64,000 bases of DNA from Streptomyces sp. NBC_00708 (lineage in GTDB: Bacteria; Actinomycetota; Actinomycetes; Streptomycetales; Streptomycetaceae). Below the pieces are notes generated by a model that made no database searches, was not told where the DNA came from, and saw nothing but the letters and a program-made list of their open reading frames with translations. The stretch's first letter is position 1. Each line of letters starts with the position of its first letter. Of the stretch, positions 49,707 through 59,368 are shown one piece after another. The DNA lies in NCBI GenBank assembly GCA_036226585.1, contig CP108997.1, forward strand, positions 310,001 to 374,000, given 5' to 3'. The position numbers were made by a program, and so were the translations under genes.

Positions 49707-52091
49707 TCAGCCCTCCCAGGACCAGTCGGCCACTTCGGGCAGGTCGGTGCCGTGCTCCCGGATCCAGGCGTGGTGACGGGTGCGCGTGTCCGCCATCTCC
49801 TGACGCACCGCCACGGCACGCACGCCCAGGCCGGGGACCCGGTCGATGACGTCCATGACCAGCCGGTAGCGGTCGAGGTCGTTGCGGACGACCATGTCGA
49901 AGGGCGTGGTGGTCGTGCCCTCCTCCTTGTAGCCCCGCACGTGCAGGTCGCTGTGGCCCTCGCGGCGGTAGGCCAGCCGGTGGATCAGCCAGGGGTAGCC
50001 GTGGTACGCGAAGATGACCGGCCTGCCCCGGGTGAACAGCGCGTCGTACTCGGAGTCCGGCATGCCGTGCGGGTGCTCGGAGTGCGGCATGAGCCGCGCC
50101 ATGTCGACGACGTTGACCACCCGCACCGCCAGGTCCGGCAGATGACGCCGCAGGAGCTGGGCGGCCGCCAGGGTCTCCAGGGTGGGTACGTCCCCGGCGC
50201 AGGCGAGGACGACGTCGGGTTCGCGGCTGCCGTCCTCGGTGCCCGCCCACTCCCAGACACCGGCCCCGCGCGCGCAGTGCACCCGGGCCTGGTCCAGGGT
50301 GAGCCAGTCGAAGCTCGGCTGCTTGCCCGCCACGATGACGTTGACGTAGTCCCGGCTGCGCAGGGCGTGGTCCGCCGCGGAGAGCAGGGTGTTGGTGTCC
50401 GGTGGCAGGTAGACGCGGACGACCTCGGGACTCTTGTTGAGGATGTGGTCCACGAAGCCCGGGTCCTGGTGCGAGAAGCCGTTGTGGTCCTGGCGCCAGA
50501 CGTGCGAGGTGAGCAGGTAGTTGAGCGAGGCGATGGGGCGGCGCCAGGCGAGGCGGCGCGCGGTGCGCAGCCACTTGATGTGCTGGTTGACCATCGAGTC
50601 CACGATGTGCGCGAAGGCCTCGTAGCAGGAGAACAGCCCGTGCCGGCCGGTCAGCAGATAGCCCTCCAGCCAGCCCTGGCACAGGTGCTCGGACAGGACC
50701 TCCATCACCCGGCCGTCGCGCGCGAGGTGCTCGTCGGTGGGGAGCGTACGGGCCTGCCAGGCCTTGCCGCTCGCCTCGTAGACCGCGTCGAGCCGGTTGG
50801 ACGCGGTCTCGTCGGGGCCCACGAGACGGAAGTCCCTGCGGTCGGCCGTCGCCGCCATGACCGCCTCCAGCAGACCGCCCAGCACCCGGGTGGGCTCCCG
50901 CAGGGAACTGCCCGGCCGGGCCACGGGGACACCGAACCCGTCCAGGTCCGGAATCGGCAGGTCCCGCAGGAGCAGGCCGCCGTTGGCGTACGGGGTGGCG
51001 CCGAGGCGGGCGGCGCCCTCGGGGACGCAGGCCAGCACCTGTGGGGTGGGGCGGCCCTCGGCGTCGAAGAGTTCGTCCGGCCGGTAGGACCGCATCCACG
51101 CCTCCAGCTGGCGCAGGTGGTCCGGGTTGTCGCGGACGCCGGGCAGCGGGACCTGGTGGGCGCGCCAGGTGCCTTCGACGGGCAGGCCGTCGACCTCGGC
51201 GGGGCCGGTCCAGCCCTTCGGGGTGCGCAGCACGATCATCGGCCACCGCGGGCGCTCCGTGTCACCGCCGGTGCGGGCGGCGGCCTGGATCTCCTCGATG
51301 CGGTCGACGGCGCGGTCCATCGCGAGGGCCATCGCCCGGTGCACGGCGCGCGGGTCGTCGCCCTCCACGTACAGGGGGTCGTGCCCGTAGCCGCGCAGCA
51401 GGGCGTCGAGTTCGGTGTGCGGGAGGCGGGCGAGCACCGTCGGGTTGGCGATCTTGTAGCCGTTGAGGTGGAGGACGGGCAGGACGGCCCCGTCGTGGAC
51501 CGGGTCGAGGAACTTGTTGGCGTGCCAGGACCCGGCGAGCGGTCCGGTCTCCGCCTCGCCGTCCCCGATGACGCAGGTGACCAGCAGCTCCGGGTGGTCG
51601 AGTGCGGCGCCGTAGGCGTGGGCGAGGGAGTAGCCGAGTTCACCGCCCTCGTGGATGGAGCCGGGCGTCTCGGGGGCGACGTGGCTGGGGACGCCGCCGG
51701 GGAAGGAGAACTGCTTGAACAGCAGCCCCATGCCCTCCGCGTCCCGTCCGACGTCCGGGTACGTCTCGGAGTAGCTGCCCTCCAGCCAGGAACCGGCGAG
51801 GACGGCGGGGCCGCCGTGGCCGGGGCCCCAGATGCACAGCGCCTGGGTGCCGCGCGCGCCGATGAGGCGGTTGAGGTGGGTGTACACGAGGTTGAGCCCC
51901 GGTGAGGTGCCCCAGTGGCCGAGCAGCCGGGGCTTGATGTGCTCGGGGGCGAGCGGCCGGGTCAGCAGGGGGTTGTCCATCAGGTAGATCTGCCCGACGG
52001 CCAGGTAGTTGGCGGCCCGCCAGTGCGCGTCGAGGGCGTCGAGCTCCTCGTCACAAGGGCCGGCCGGCGCGGGCGGTGGGGCGTCGCTCAT
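49707..52091 (-). CDS. xfp: Phosphoketolase (xylulose-5-phosphate/fructose-6-phosphate)
   Basis: A thiamine-diphosphate enzyme that splits xylulose-5-P (or fructose-6-P) with phosphate into acetyl-P and glyceraldehyde-3-P (or erythrose-4-P). The 794-residue length is standard. Features are [20 protein letters not shown] (59-78), [19 protein letters not shown] (87-105), the ThDP motif [14 protein letters not shown] (176-189), and [20 protein letters not shown] (about 530-549). The C-terminal domain has [17 protein letters not shown]. The ATG at 52091 has GAGGTGA upstream. The neighbouring aldehyde dehydrogenase, 43 bases upstream, is likely in the same operon. Confidence 0.97.
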   Translation of the reverse strand: MSDAPPPAPAGPCDEELDALDAHWRAANYLAVGQIYLMDNPLLTRPLAPEHIKPRLLGHWGTSPGLNLVYTHLNRLIGARGTQALCIWGPGHGGPAVLAGSWLEGSYSETYPDVGRDAEGMGLLFKQFSFPGGVPSHVAPETPGSIHEGGELGYSLAHAYGAALDHPELLVTCVIGDGEAETGPLAGSWHANKFLDPVHDGAVLPVLHLNGYKIANPTVLARLPHTELDALLRGYGHDPLYVEGDDPRAVHRAMALAMDRAVDRIEEIQAAARTGGDTERPRWPMIVLRTPKGWTGPAEVDGLPVEGTWRAHQVPLPGVRDNPDHLRQLEAWMRSYRPDELFDAEGRPTPQVLACVPEGAARLGATPYANGGLLLRDLPIPDLDGFGVPVARPGSSLREPTRVLGGLLEAVMAATADRRDFRLVGPDETASNRLDAVYEASGKAWQARTLPTDEHLARDGRVMEVLSEHLCQGWLEGYLLTGRHGLFSCYEAFAHIVDSMVNQHIKWLRTARRLAWRRPIASLNYLLTSHVWRQDHNGFSHQDPGFVDHILNKSPEVVRVYLPPDTNTLLSAADHALRSRDYVNVIVAGKQPSFDWLTLDQARVHCARGAGVWEWAGTEDGSREPDVVLACAGDVPTLETLAAAQLLRRHLPDLAVRVVNVVDMARLMPHSEHPHGMPDSEYDALFTRGRPVIFAYHGYPWLIHRLAYRREGHSDLHVRGYKEEGTTTTPFDMVVRNDLDRYRLVMDVIDRVPGLGVRAVAVRQEMADTRTRHHAWIREHGTDLPEVADWSWEG

Positions 52092-52134
52092 GGTCACCTC
52101 TCTGCGGGCGGGTTCGTGGGCGTCGCGCGTACGG

Positions 52135-53547
52135 TCACCGGGGCTCGGAGCCGTACCAGACGGTGGTGGCGTTGCAGAACTCGCGGATGCCGTGTCCGGC
52201 GAGCTCACGCCCGTAACCCGAGCGCTTCACCCCGCCGAAGGGCAGCGCGGGGTGGGAGGCCGTCATGCCGTTGAAGAAGACGCCGCCGGCCTGGAGGTCC
52301 CGGACGCAGCGCTCGGTCTCGGCGGCGTCGCGGGTCCAGACGTTGGAGCTGAGTCCGAAAGGGGTGTCGTTGGCGACTTCCACGGCCTCGTCGAGGCTGT
52401 CCACGCGGTAGAGGGTGGCGACCGGGCCGAAGGTCTCCTCGCGATGGATGCGCATCCCGGGCGTGATGCCGGCGAGGACGGTGGGGGCGTAGAACCAGCC
52501 GTTCTCCAGGCCGCCGCCCAGTCCCTCGGGCCGGCCGCCGCCGCACAGGGTCTCGGCGCCCCGGTTCACGGCGTCGTCGACGAGCTCCTCCAGGTCGGCG
52601 CGGCCCTGTTCGCTGGAGAGCGGTCCGACGTCGGTGGCCTCCTCCAGCGGGTCGCCGACGGTCAGTTCGCGCATGCCGACGGTGAAGCGCTCGGCGAACT
52701 CCTCGTAGACCTGGGTGTGCACGATGAACCGCTTGGCGGCGATGCACGACTGGCCGTTGTTCTGGGCGCGGGCGGTGACGGCGACGCGGGCGGCCTTCGC
52801 GACGTCCGCCGAGGGCAGGACGAGGTAGGGGTCGCTGCCGCCGAGCTCCAGGACGGTGTGCTTGACCTCGTCGCCGGCGATCGCGGCGACGGAACGTCCG
52901 GCCGGTTCGCTGCCGGTCAGGGTCGCTGCGGCCACCCGGCGGTCGCGCAGGATGCCCTCGACGGCCTTCGAGCCCACCAGCAGGGTCTGGAAGCAGCCGG
53001 CCGGGAACCCGGCGCGGCGGAAGAGGTCGCCCAGGTACAGCGCGGTCTGCGGCACGTTCGACGCGTGCTTCAGCAGACCCGTGTTGCCGGCCATCAGGGC
53101 GGGGGCGGCGAAGCGCACGACCTGCCAGAGCGGGAAGTTCCACGGCATCACGGCGAGCACCGGGCCCAGCGGCCGGTAGCGGACATACGCGCGCACGGCG
53201 CCGGAGTCCTCGACGTCGGCGGGCGCGGGATGTTCGTCGGCGAGCAGTTCCTCGGCGCGGGCGGCGTACCAGCGCATCGCCTTGGCGCACTTCGCGGCCT
53301 CGGCGCGGGCGGCCGTGACCGGTTTGCCCATCTCCAGGGTCATGGTGCGCGCGATGTCCTGCTGGTCCTCGTCCAGGAGGTCGGCGGCGCGGTTGAGCAG
53401 CCGGGCCCGTTCGCCGAATGAGGTGGTGCGGTACGCGCGGAAGGCGGTGTAGGCCGCGGCGATCCGCTTCTCGATCTCGTCGTCCTCCAGCGCGTCGAAC
53501 GTCCTGAGCGTCTCGCCGTTCGCGGGGTTGACCGTCGCGATGGGCAT
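52135..53547 (-). CDS. NAD(P)-dependent aldehyde dehydrogenase, succinate-semialdehyde type
   Basis: 470 residues. It has the NAD(P)-binding core [20 protein letters not shown] (135-154), [11 protein letters not shown] (210-220), the catalytic Glu234 in [12 protein letters not shown] and nucleophile Cys268 in [14 protein letters not shown]. The closing motif [13 protein letters not shown] is present. The SCIAAKR sequence around the cysteine is typical of GabD/SSADH-like enzymes, so succinate semialdehyde is the best guess. The ATG at 53547 begins [20 protein letters not shown]; a GGAGG-like site lies upstream. No GABA transaminase gene is nearby. Confidence 0.93.
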   Translation of the reverse strand: MPIATVNPANGETLRTFDALEDDEIEKRIAAAYTAFRAYRTTSFGERARLLNRAADLLDEDQQDIARTMTLEMGKPVTAARAEAAKCAKAMRWYAARAEELLADEHPAPADVEDSGAVRAYVRYRPLGPVLAVMPWNFPLWQVVRFAAPALMAGNTGLLKHASNVPQTALYLGDLFRRAGFPAGCFQTLLVGSKAVEGILRDRRVAAATLTGSEPAGRSVAAIAGDEVKHTVLELGGSDPYLVLPSADVAKAARVAVTARAQNNGQSCIAAKRFIVHTQVYEEFAERFTVGMRELTVGDPLEEATDVGPLSSEQGRADLEELVDDAVNRGAETLCGGGRPEGLGGGLENGWFYAPTVLAGITPGMRIHREETFGPVATLYRVDSLDEAVEVANDTPFGLSSNVWTRDAAETERCVRDLQAGGVFFNGMTASHPALPFGGVKRSGYGRELAGHGIREFCNATTVWYGSEPR

Positions 53548-53648
53548 GCCGGTGGCCTCCTTGCCTGGGTACTTCGACCGTGCCGCGCGCCGGGCCCGCT
53601 CGCAACGCGGGCCGGGGCACGGAGGGCCCCCGCCACCGGATACCCGGC

Positions 53649-53690
53649 CGGCGCGGATCATGCGTGCCCGGGGGCATGCGATCCGCGCCG
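53649..53690 (-). terminator. Hairpin after the RsbW-like kinase gene
   Basis: CGGCGCGGATC (53649-53659) pairs perfectly with GATCCGCGCCG (53680-53690). An inner ATGC/GCAT pairing extends it after a short bulge. It lies between the RsbW-like gene and the dehydrogenase on the same strand, separating the two units. Confidence 0.7.
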
Positions 53691-53746
53691 GTGGGGGTCC
53701 GCGGTGGCGGGGGCGGGTGCTCCCGTGCCGCCGTGGGGTGTACGCC

Positions 53747-54298
53747 TCAGACGAGGGCGGGGGCGGCGTCGGGGACGATCTCCTCGATGCCGGCCGCGAC
53801 GGGAACGGTCTCGTCGACCGCGGCCGGGACGGGCTCGGGGATCTCCGCGGCCACGGCCGGCGGGCGGCGGAACTCGCGAACGCCGGGCAGCGGCGGCAGC
53901 GGCACCAGCTCGATGTGCTGCGGCTCCTGGGCGTACCGGGTGAACCAGACGACCTTGCCCTCGGCGGTCCGGCAGGTGCCCCAGCTGTCGCTGAGGGCCA
54001 TGACCCGGCTCAGGCCGCCGCCCTCGTGGAGCAGCCGCGGCATCTCGGAGCCGTTGTCGGCGACGGAGACCGTGAGGTGCCGTCCGGACCAGCGGAGTTC
54101 GACGACGCAGTGGCTGTCGTCACCGACGTGCCGGTGGACATTGGTCAGCAGCTCCTCCACAGCACGGCACACGGGCCGGATGTGGAGTTCGAGACTCCAG
54201 TGGCGCAGATGTGCGGCGACTATCCGTCGCAGCTGGTCCACACGCTCTGCGGAAACCTGGAGTTCGACCAGATAGTGCCGGTCGAGTGGAACGGTCAT
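53747..54298 (-). CDS. RsbW-like ATP-binding protein (HATPase_c, anti-sigma regulatory kinase type)
   Basis: 183 residues. The first ~130 form a GHKL ATPase domain: VCRAVEELLTNVHRHVGD (N-box, about 43-60), LTVSVADNGSEMP (G1, about 74-86) and LLHEGGGLSRVMALSDSWG (G2, about 88-106). The rest is an Ala/Val/Glu/Pro-rich tail of no obvious fold. Streptomycetes encode dozens of such proteins, acting as anti-sigma factors or serine kinases of STAS antagonists. No sigma or STAS gene is adjacent. The ATG at 54298 has GAGGAG upstream. Confidence 0.9.
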   Translation of the reverse strand: MTVPLDRHYLVELQVSAERVDQLRRIVAAHLRHWSLELHIRPVCRAVEELLTNVHRHVGDDSHCVVELRWSGRHLTVSVADNGSEMPRLLHEGGGLSRVMALSDSWGTCRTAEGKVVWFTRYAQEPQHIELVPLPPLPGVREFRRPPAVAAEIPEPVPAAVDETVPVAAGIEEIVPDAAPALV

Positions 54299-54433
54299 CG
54301 TCGAGGCTCCTCACATCGAGGCCCACATACTTCGCCCCGTTGAACCAACGACCCCCGAATACGAAGAGTGAGCAGATGTCTCTTCTGGGTCACTCCACAG
54401 GGTGACCCGGCTGGGCCGGTCGCGCAACATATC

Positions 54434-54486
54434 GGGCCGCGCACCCCGGGTGACCGGCGCTTGCACCCGGTCGGGGTGCGCGGCCC
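54434..54486 (-). terminator. Hairpin at the end of the molybdenum hydroxylase operon
   Basis: GGGCCGCGCACCCCG (54434-54448) pairs perfectly with CGGGGTGCGCGGCCC (54472-54486), a 15-bp stem closing a 23-nt loop. It begins just after the stop codon of the large subunit gene. Confidence 0.82.
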
Positions 54487-54491
54487 GGTGG

Positions 54492-56591
54492 TCACGGCAG
54501 GTGAGTGAGCACCCGGTCGGGTGTGAGGGGCAGGGTGCGCAGCCGGACGCCGGTGGCATGCCGGAAGGCGTTGCCCACGGCCGCCGCGGCACCCACGATG
54601 CCGATCTCGCCGATGCCCTTGCTGCCCATGGGGTTGAGGTGGGGGTCCTCCTCGTCGATCCAGTGCGCGTCGATGGCGGTGACGTCGGCGCAGACGGGGA
54701 CGTGGTAGGAGGCGAGGTCGCTCTCGGTGAAGTCGCCGAAGACCGGGTCCAGGGTGCTGCCCTCGGTGAGGGCCATGCCGATGCCCATGGTCATGCCGCC
54801 GATGAACTGGGAGCGCGCGGTACGGGAGTTGAGGATGCGGCCGGCGGCGAAGACGCCGAGCATGCGGCGCACACGGACCTCGCCCGTGCGGCTGTCGACG
54901 GCGACCTCGGCGAAGTGCGCCCCGAAGGCGTGGCGGGCGTACGGGGACTCCTCGGCGGTCTCCTCGGTGGTGTCGGCGGTGACGGTCACTCCCGCGTCGG
55001 GCAGCGGCCCGGTGTGCGCGGCGAGCCGTTCCGCGAGCCCGGAAGCGGCCTTGTGCACGGCCCAGCCCCAGGAGGCGGTGCCGGAGGAGCCGCCGGCCAG
55101 CGAGGCGTCGGGCAGGTCGCTGTCGCCGATGTCGACGGCCACGTCGTCCAGTGGTGCGCCCAGCACGTCCGCGGCGATCTGCGCGAGGACGGTACGGGCG
55201 CCGGTGCCGATGTCGGTGGCGTTGATGGCGATCCGGTAGGTGCCGTCGGGGGCGGCGTGCGCGGAGGCGTGTCCGGCACTGGCGTAGACGGGGTACGTGG
55301 CCGAGGCGACACCCGTGCCGAGCAGCAGGGCGCCCTCGCGGCGGATGCCGGGGGCGGGATCGCGGTCCCGCCAGCCGAAGCGCTCGGCGCCCTCGCGCAG
55401 ACAGGCGGCCAGGCCGCGGCTGCTGAAGGGTTTGCCGGAGTCGGGCTCGTCGGCCGGGTCGTTGCGCAGCCGCAGGTCGACGGGGTCGAGGGAGAGTCGC
55501 GCCGCGAGTTCGTCCATGGCGGACTCGAGGGCGTACATGCCGGGGGCCTCGCCCGGGGCACGCATCCACGACGGGCTCGGCACGTCCAGGGCGGCGACCC
55601 GGTGGGTGGTCCGGCTGTGCGGGGAGCCGTACATGACGCGGGCGGGCACGGCGGCCTGCTCCACGAACTCCTTGATCCTGGACGTGTGGGTGATGATCTC
55701 CTGGGCGACCGAGGTGAGCGTGCCGTCGGATTCGGCGCCGAGCCTGACGCGCTGCACGGTGGGCGCCCGGTGCCCGACGAGCGCCGGCATCTGGCGCCGC
55801 GCCAGGGCGAGTTCGACCGGGCGGCCGGTGTGCAGCGCGGCCATCGCGGCGAGCACGGTCTGCGGGCGCGGGGTGCCCTTGGAGCCGAAGCCGCCGCCGA
55901 CGTGTTCGGAGACGGCGGTGACCCGGTCGGCCCCGATCCCGAAGGCGGCGGCGAGGCTGTCGCGGACCTTGGTGGCGCCCTGGCTGGAGTCGTACACCGT
56001 GAGGTGTCCGTCGGGCGACCAGTGGGCGGTCGACGCGTGCGGCTCCATGGGGTGGTTGTGCAGCGGTTCCAGGGTGTAGGTCACGTCGACGCGTACGGGC
56101 GACGCCTCGAAGGCCCGGTCGAAGTCGCCGCGTTCACGGACGGCCGGGTAGCCGCCGTTGGCGAGCTCCGGGGTGTAGAGGCCGGCGTGGTCCTCGGTCA
56201 GCACGACGTCGTGCGGGGCCGTCCCGTAGGTGATGTGCAGGGCGGCGGCGCCGGCCCGTGCGCTCGCCAGGCTGTCCGCCACGACGAGCGCGACCGGCCA
56301 GCCGCGGTGGGGCACCCGGTCGTCCTGGAGCACGGCGAGGATCGGGTCGTCCGGCTCGTGGAGCCGCGGCGCGTTGTCGTGGGTGAGGACGGTGTGGACG
56401 CCGGGGTGGGCCAGGGCGTCGACGGTGCGGACGGCGGTGACCCGGCCGGCCGGCACGGATGCGGGCACGACCCAGGCGTAGAGGCAGCCGGGCAGGCCGC
56501 GCTCGGCGGCGTAGCGCGCGGTGCCGGTCACCTTGGCGCGGCCCTCGCGGCGGACGGCGGGCGCGCCCAGGGACTGGGGGGCGTGGCTCAT
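54492..56591 (-). CDS. Molybdopterin-binding subunit of an aldehyde/xanthine-type oxidoreductase (PaoC-like)
   Basis: A 699-residue catalytic subunit carrying the molybdenum cofactor. Family features are HNHPMEPHASTAHW (about 178-191), VSEHVGGGFGSKG (about 230-242), SWMRAPGEAPGMYALESAMD (about 340-359), GGMTMGIGMALTEGS and the C-terminal NPMGSKGIGEIGIVGAAAAV with the catalytic Glu in GIGEIG. The overall size and sequence resemble E. coli PaoC (periplasmic aldehyde oxidase). No Tat signal is visible on the iron-sulphur subunit, so the complex is probably cytoplasmic. It is third in a three-gene operon, 19 bases after the FAD subunit gene. Confidence 0.93.
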   Translation of the reverse strand: MSHAPQSLGAPAVRREGRAKVTGTARYAAERGLPGCLYAWVVPASVPAGRVTAVRTVDALAHPGVHTVLTHDNAPRLHEPDDPILAVLQDDRVPHRGWPVALVVADSLASARAGAAALHITYGTAPHDVVLTEDHAGLYTPELANGGYPAVRERGDFDRAFEASPVRVDVTYTLEPLHNHPMEPHASTAHWSPDGHLTVYDSSQGATKVRDSLAAAFGIGADRVTAVSEHVGGGFGSKGTPRPQTVLAAMAALHTGRPVELALARRQMPALVGHRAPTVQRVRLGAESDGTLTSVAQEIITHTSRIKEFVEQAAVPARVMYGSPHSRTTHRVAALDVPSPSWMRAPGEAPGMYALESAMDELAARLSLDPVDLRLRNDPADEPDSGKPFSSRGLAACLREGAERFGWRDRDPAPGIRREGALLLGTGVASATYPVYASAGHASAHAAPDGTYRIAINATDIGTGARTVLAQIAADVLGAPLDDVAVDIGDSDLPDASLAGGSSGTASWGWAVHKAASGLAERLAAHTGPLPDAGVTVTADTTEETAEESPYARHAFGAHFAEVAVDSRTGEVRVRRMLGVFAAGRILNSRTARSQFIGGMTMGIGMALTEGSTLDPVFGDFTESDLASYHVPVCADVTAIDAHWIDEEDPHLNPMGSKGIGEIGIVGAAAAVGNAFRHATGVRLRTLPLTPDRVLTHLP

Positions 56592-56610
56592 GGCGGGAGT
56601 CCTCGGCTCT

Positions 56611-57597
56611 TCAGGTGCGGGCGGTGAGTTCGGCGAGGGCGTCGACGGCCAGGTGCCGGGCGAGGCGGACCTTGAACGCGTTGTCGCGCAGTGGGCGGGC
56701 CGCGGCGAGTTCGGCGTCGGCCGCCCGCAGGAAGGTCGCGTCGGTGGCGGGGGCGCCGCTCAGGATCTCCTCGGCGGTGCGGGCCCGCCAGGGCCGGTGG
56801 GCGAGCCCCCCGAACGCCAGCGCCGCGTGCTCGATCCGCCCGTCGCGTACGCGCAGGACGGCGGCCACGGAGACCAGCGCGAAGGCGTAGGAGGCGCGGT
56901 CGCGGGCCTTGCGGTAGAGGCAGACGGTGCCGTCGGGCAGCGGGGGCAGCAGCACCTCGGTGACGAGTTCGCCGGGCCGGACGACCGTGTCGGCGTCGGG
57001 GTTGTCCCCGGGCAACCGGTGGAGATCGGTGACCGGCACGGTCCGTTCGCCCTCCGGCCCGTGCAGCACGACGTCCGCGTCGAGCGCGGCGAGCGCGACG
57101 GCCATGTCGGAGGGGTGGGTGGCGACGCACTCCTCGGAGTACCCGATCACGGCGAGGTCGCGGTGGGCGCCCTCGCGGGCCGGGCAGCCGGTGCCCGGCT
57201 CCCGCTTGTTGCAGGGCTTCGTCGTGTCCTGGAAGTACGGGCACCGGGTGCGCTGGAGGAGGTTGCCGCCGGTGGTCGCGATGTTGCGGAGCTGCCCGGA
57301 GGCGCCGGCCAGCAGGGCCTGCGACAGGGCGGAGTAGCGGGTGCGTACGGCGGGGTGGGCGGCCAGGTCGCTGTTGCGCACGGTGGCGCCGACGCGCAGG
57401 CCCCCTTCGGCGGTGTCCGTGACCTGGTCCAGCGGCAGCCGGCTCACGTCGACGAGCAGCCCGGGTGTCTCCACGCCGAGCTTCATCAGGTCGACGAGGT
57501 TGGTGCCGCCGCCGAGGAACTTGGCCCCGGGGTGGGCGGCGCAGGCGCGGACGGCGTCGGAGACGGTCTCGGCGCGCAGGTAGGCGAAGGGCTTCAC
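56611..57597 (-). CDS. FAD-binding subunit of the molybdenum hydroxylase (PaoB-like)
   Basis: 328 residues of the CO dehydrogenase flavoprotein fold. The FAD motifs are AKFLGGGTNLVDLMKLGVE (about 25-43) and RNIATTGGNLLQRTRCPYFQ (about 103-122). Unusually for the family as a whole, but as in PaoB, an insertion carries four cysteines (TRCPYF, KPCNKR, TGCPAR, EECVAT; about 118-155), which should hold a [4Fe-4S] cluster. The start is GTG 57597, overlapping the stop of the 2Fe-2S gene (GTGA). Confidence 0.93.
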   Translation of the reverse strand: MKPFAYLRAETVSDAVRACAAHPGAKFLGGGTNLVDLMKLGVETPGLLVDVSRLPLDQVTDTAEGGLRVGATVRNSDLAAHPAVRTRYSALSQALLAGASGQLRNIATTGGNLLQRTRCPYFQDTTKPCNKREPGTGCPAREGAHRDLAVIGYSEECVATHPSDMAVALAALDADVVLHGPEGERTVPVTDLHRLPGDNPDADTVVRPGELVTEVLLPPLPDGTVCLYRKARDRASYAFALVSVAAVLRVRDGRIEHAALAFGGLAHRPWRARTAEEILSGAPATDATFLRAADAELAAARPLRDNAFKVRLARHLAVDALAELTART

Positions 57598-58166
57598 GGC
57601 GCCACGTCCTCGACGGCCTCGACGATCCGCGGGTAGGCACCGCACCGGCAGAGGTTGCCGCTCATCCGCTCGCGGATCTCCTCCGGGCCGAGCCGGGCCG
57701 GGACGCCCACGGGGGCGTCGTGCGGGGTGACGTGGGAGGGGTGGCCGTAGTCGGCCTCGGCGAGGACGCCGGCGGCGGAGCAGAGCTGGCCGGGGGTGCA
57801 GTAGCCGCACTGGAAGGCGTCCCGCTCCAGGAACGCCTCCTGGAGCGGGTGCAGCCGGTCGCCGTCCGCCAGGCCCTCGACCGTGGTGACGCGGGAACCG
57901 TCGTGCGCGACGGCCAGCAGGAGGCAGCTGTTGGCGCGGCGGCCGTCCACCAGGACGGTGCAGGCACCGCACTGGCCGTGGTCGCAGCCCTTCTTCGCCC
58001 CGGTGAGGTCCAGGTGGTGGCGCAGGGCGTCCAGGAGTGTGGTGCGGTGATCGAGGGTGAGGGTGCGTTCGGTGCCGTTGATGTGCAGGGTCAGGGTGGC
58101 GGAGGGAAGGCCACCGGGCGCCTGCGGTTCTCCGGCGTCGCCCTCCCGCTCACTGGTCGGGTCCAC
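57594..58166 (-). CDS. 2Fe-2S subunit of the molybdenum hydroxylase (PaoA-like)
   Basis: A 190-residue electron-transfer subunit. The plant-type ferredoxin cluster is bound by GCDHGQCGACTVLVDGRRANSC (central Cys residues near 61-82). The second cluster, close to the molybdenum site, is bound by QCGYCTPGQ (about 119-127) and GNLCRCGAYPRI (about 171-182). No twin-arginine signal is seen at the N-terminus (MDPTSEREGDAGEPQAPGG), unlike E. coli PaoA. The start is GTG 58166 with AAAGG upstream. First gene of the operon. Confidence 0.94.
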   Translation of the reverse strand: MDPTSEREGDAGEPQAPGGLPSATLTLHINGTERTLTLDHRTTLLDALRHHLDLTGAKKGCDHGQCGACTVLVDGRRANSCLLLAVAHDGSRVTTVEGLADGDRLHPLQEAFLERDAFQCGYCTPGQLCSAAGVLAEADYGHPSHVTPHDAPVGVPARLGPEEIRERMSGNLCRCGAYPRIVEAVEDVAP

Positions 58167-58261
58167 GTGCGGAACCTTTCGACGAAGTCACTTTGTCCGA
58201 CTTCTACCAGATGTGACCTGTCACCCCCCGCTCGCCCGGGGCACGCGCACGGGCGTTCGGC

Positions 58262-58654
58262 CTACTTGTTCTCCAGCCTCAGCCGCACTTCTTCCTCCTG
58301 GTCCCCCGAGACCGTGCCGACCACCCGGACGGCGAAGGCGTCGGCCAGGCCTTCCCTGAGCCGGTCCACGGCCCGGTAGCCGCCCTGCACATCGACCGTG
58401 ACGGGGGTACCGAGTGTCACGGATCCCGAGATCACCCGGGCCTCGGACACATCGACGGTCGCCGCCCATGCGGTGGGCCGCCTGCCCCCGGTCTCATGGG
58501 GTACGTCGGCCGATGAGCGGTCGGTGGTGAAGGCGGCCCGCAGCGCGTCGAAGACCGTGCGCGCGTCGTCCTCGGGGCAGCCGCTGACGACGACCGACAC
58601 CTCCTGGTCGTGGTGGTCCTCCGTGGCCTGCCGCTTGTCCTGTGCGCTGTTCAC
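58262..58654 (-). CDS. Hypothetical protein (130 aa)
   Basis: A small soluble acidic protein. Segments such as EVSVVVSGCPEDDARTVFDA followed by LRAAF, and PVTVDVQGGYRAVDRLREGL followed by ADAFAVRVVGTVSGDQEEEV, alternate strand and helix. No domain is recognised. It has AAGGAG six bases before the GTG at 58654 and strong GC3 bias, supporting expression. It is transcribed away from the DUF6479-like gene. Confidence 0.72.
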   Translation of the reverse strand: MNSAQDKRQATEDHHDQEVSVVVSGCPEDDARTVFDALRAAFTTDRSSADVPHETGGRRPTAWAATVDVSEARVISGSVTLGTPVTVDVQGGYRAVDRLREGLADAFAVRVVGTVSGDQEEEVRLRLENK

Positions 58655-58808
58655 CGCTGCTCCTTACGAAGGGGGCACTGCCGTCATCTCCAGGCTGACC
58701 CCACCGGCGGTCGGCTGCGACAGGAGCGGCCCGGAACCTCTCGCGTGCCCGGGGAAGTCCGGGCTCACACGGATCGAAACATTTTCTGCCCCCATATCCA
58801 CTTAAAAC

Positions 58809-59195
58809 ATGAATTCGATCGCCACCCCGAGTGAGGGGTCCGTACCGGGGTATCCGGCAAGCATGGACGTTTCGGATGGAGCCCTGAATTCCCTGGCGGT
58901 CACCCTCGCGGACGGACGCGGCGCGACGGGCGTCGTGATGGGCGTGATCGGTGTGCTCCTGGTGATCATGCTGATCGGCGCCTTCCTGCTGGGCAAGCGA
59001 CGGCACGACCAGGAGCTGCCCCCGCCCCGGCCGGACGAGCAGCCGGTCGGCCCCGACCACCGCAGCCACGAGGAGAAGCGGGACGTCCACGGCGACGACC
59101 ACTTCCCGGCGGACGGCAGGGGCCTCTCGCCGTACGAGCTCGGCGAGCACGGCAACGAGCCGATCCGCCACGAGGACGACGACAAGCGCGACTGA
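58809..59195 (+). CDS. DUF6479-like single-pass membrane protein
   Basis: 128 residues. One membrane segment (GVVMGVIGVLLVIMLIGAFL, about 41-60) is followed by a charged cytoplasmic tail rich in Asp, Glu, His and Arg (GKRRHDQELPPPRPDEQPVG and ending HEDDDKRD). The layout and the C-terminal FPADGRGLSPYELGEHGNEP match a small Streptomyces family (DUF6479). The start is uncertain: ATG 58809 or ATG 58863 (MDVSDGALNSLA), neither with a good ribosome site. Function unknown. Confidence 0.75.
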   Translation: MNSIATPSEGSVPGYPASMDVSDGALNSLAVTLADGRGATGVVMGVIGVLLVIMLIGAFLLGKRRHDQELPPPRPDEQPVGPDHRSHEEKRDVHGDDHFPADGRGLSPYELGEHGNEPIRHEDDDKRD

Positions 59196-59218
59196 CCGGC
59201 TCCCCCGCCCGGGGACCC

Positions 59219-59248
59219 GGGGCCCGGACGGCCTGCCGTCCGGGCCCC
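59219..59248 (+). terminator. Terminator hairpin after the DUF6479-like gene
   Basis: GGGGCCCGGACGGC (59219-59232) pairs perfectly with GCCGTCCGGGCCCC (59235-59248), a 14-bp stem. Only CT lies between the arms, so the real loop will be larger by opening a pair or more. Confidence 0.82.
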
Positions 59249-59368
59249 GCGCGGTCGCGGCGGGCGGGCGCCCCGCGTGTTGCGGGAGCGGCCGCCCCCG
59301 GTGAGGCTGGTGACGGCCCCGATGGCCGCCGGCATCTGCGCCGCACCCCCGATGAAGGCAGTTGCACC

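Noticed and set aside
53747..54298. Partner-switch operon with the PAS-SpoIIE phosphatase
   Set aside because: The RsbW-like gene is about 50 kb from the phosphatase and has no STAS or sigma gene beside it, so pairing cannot be claimed.
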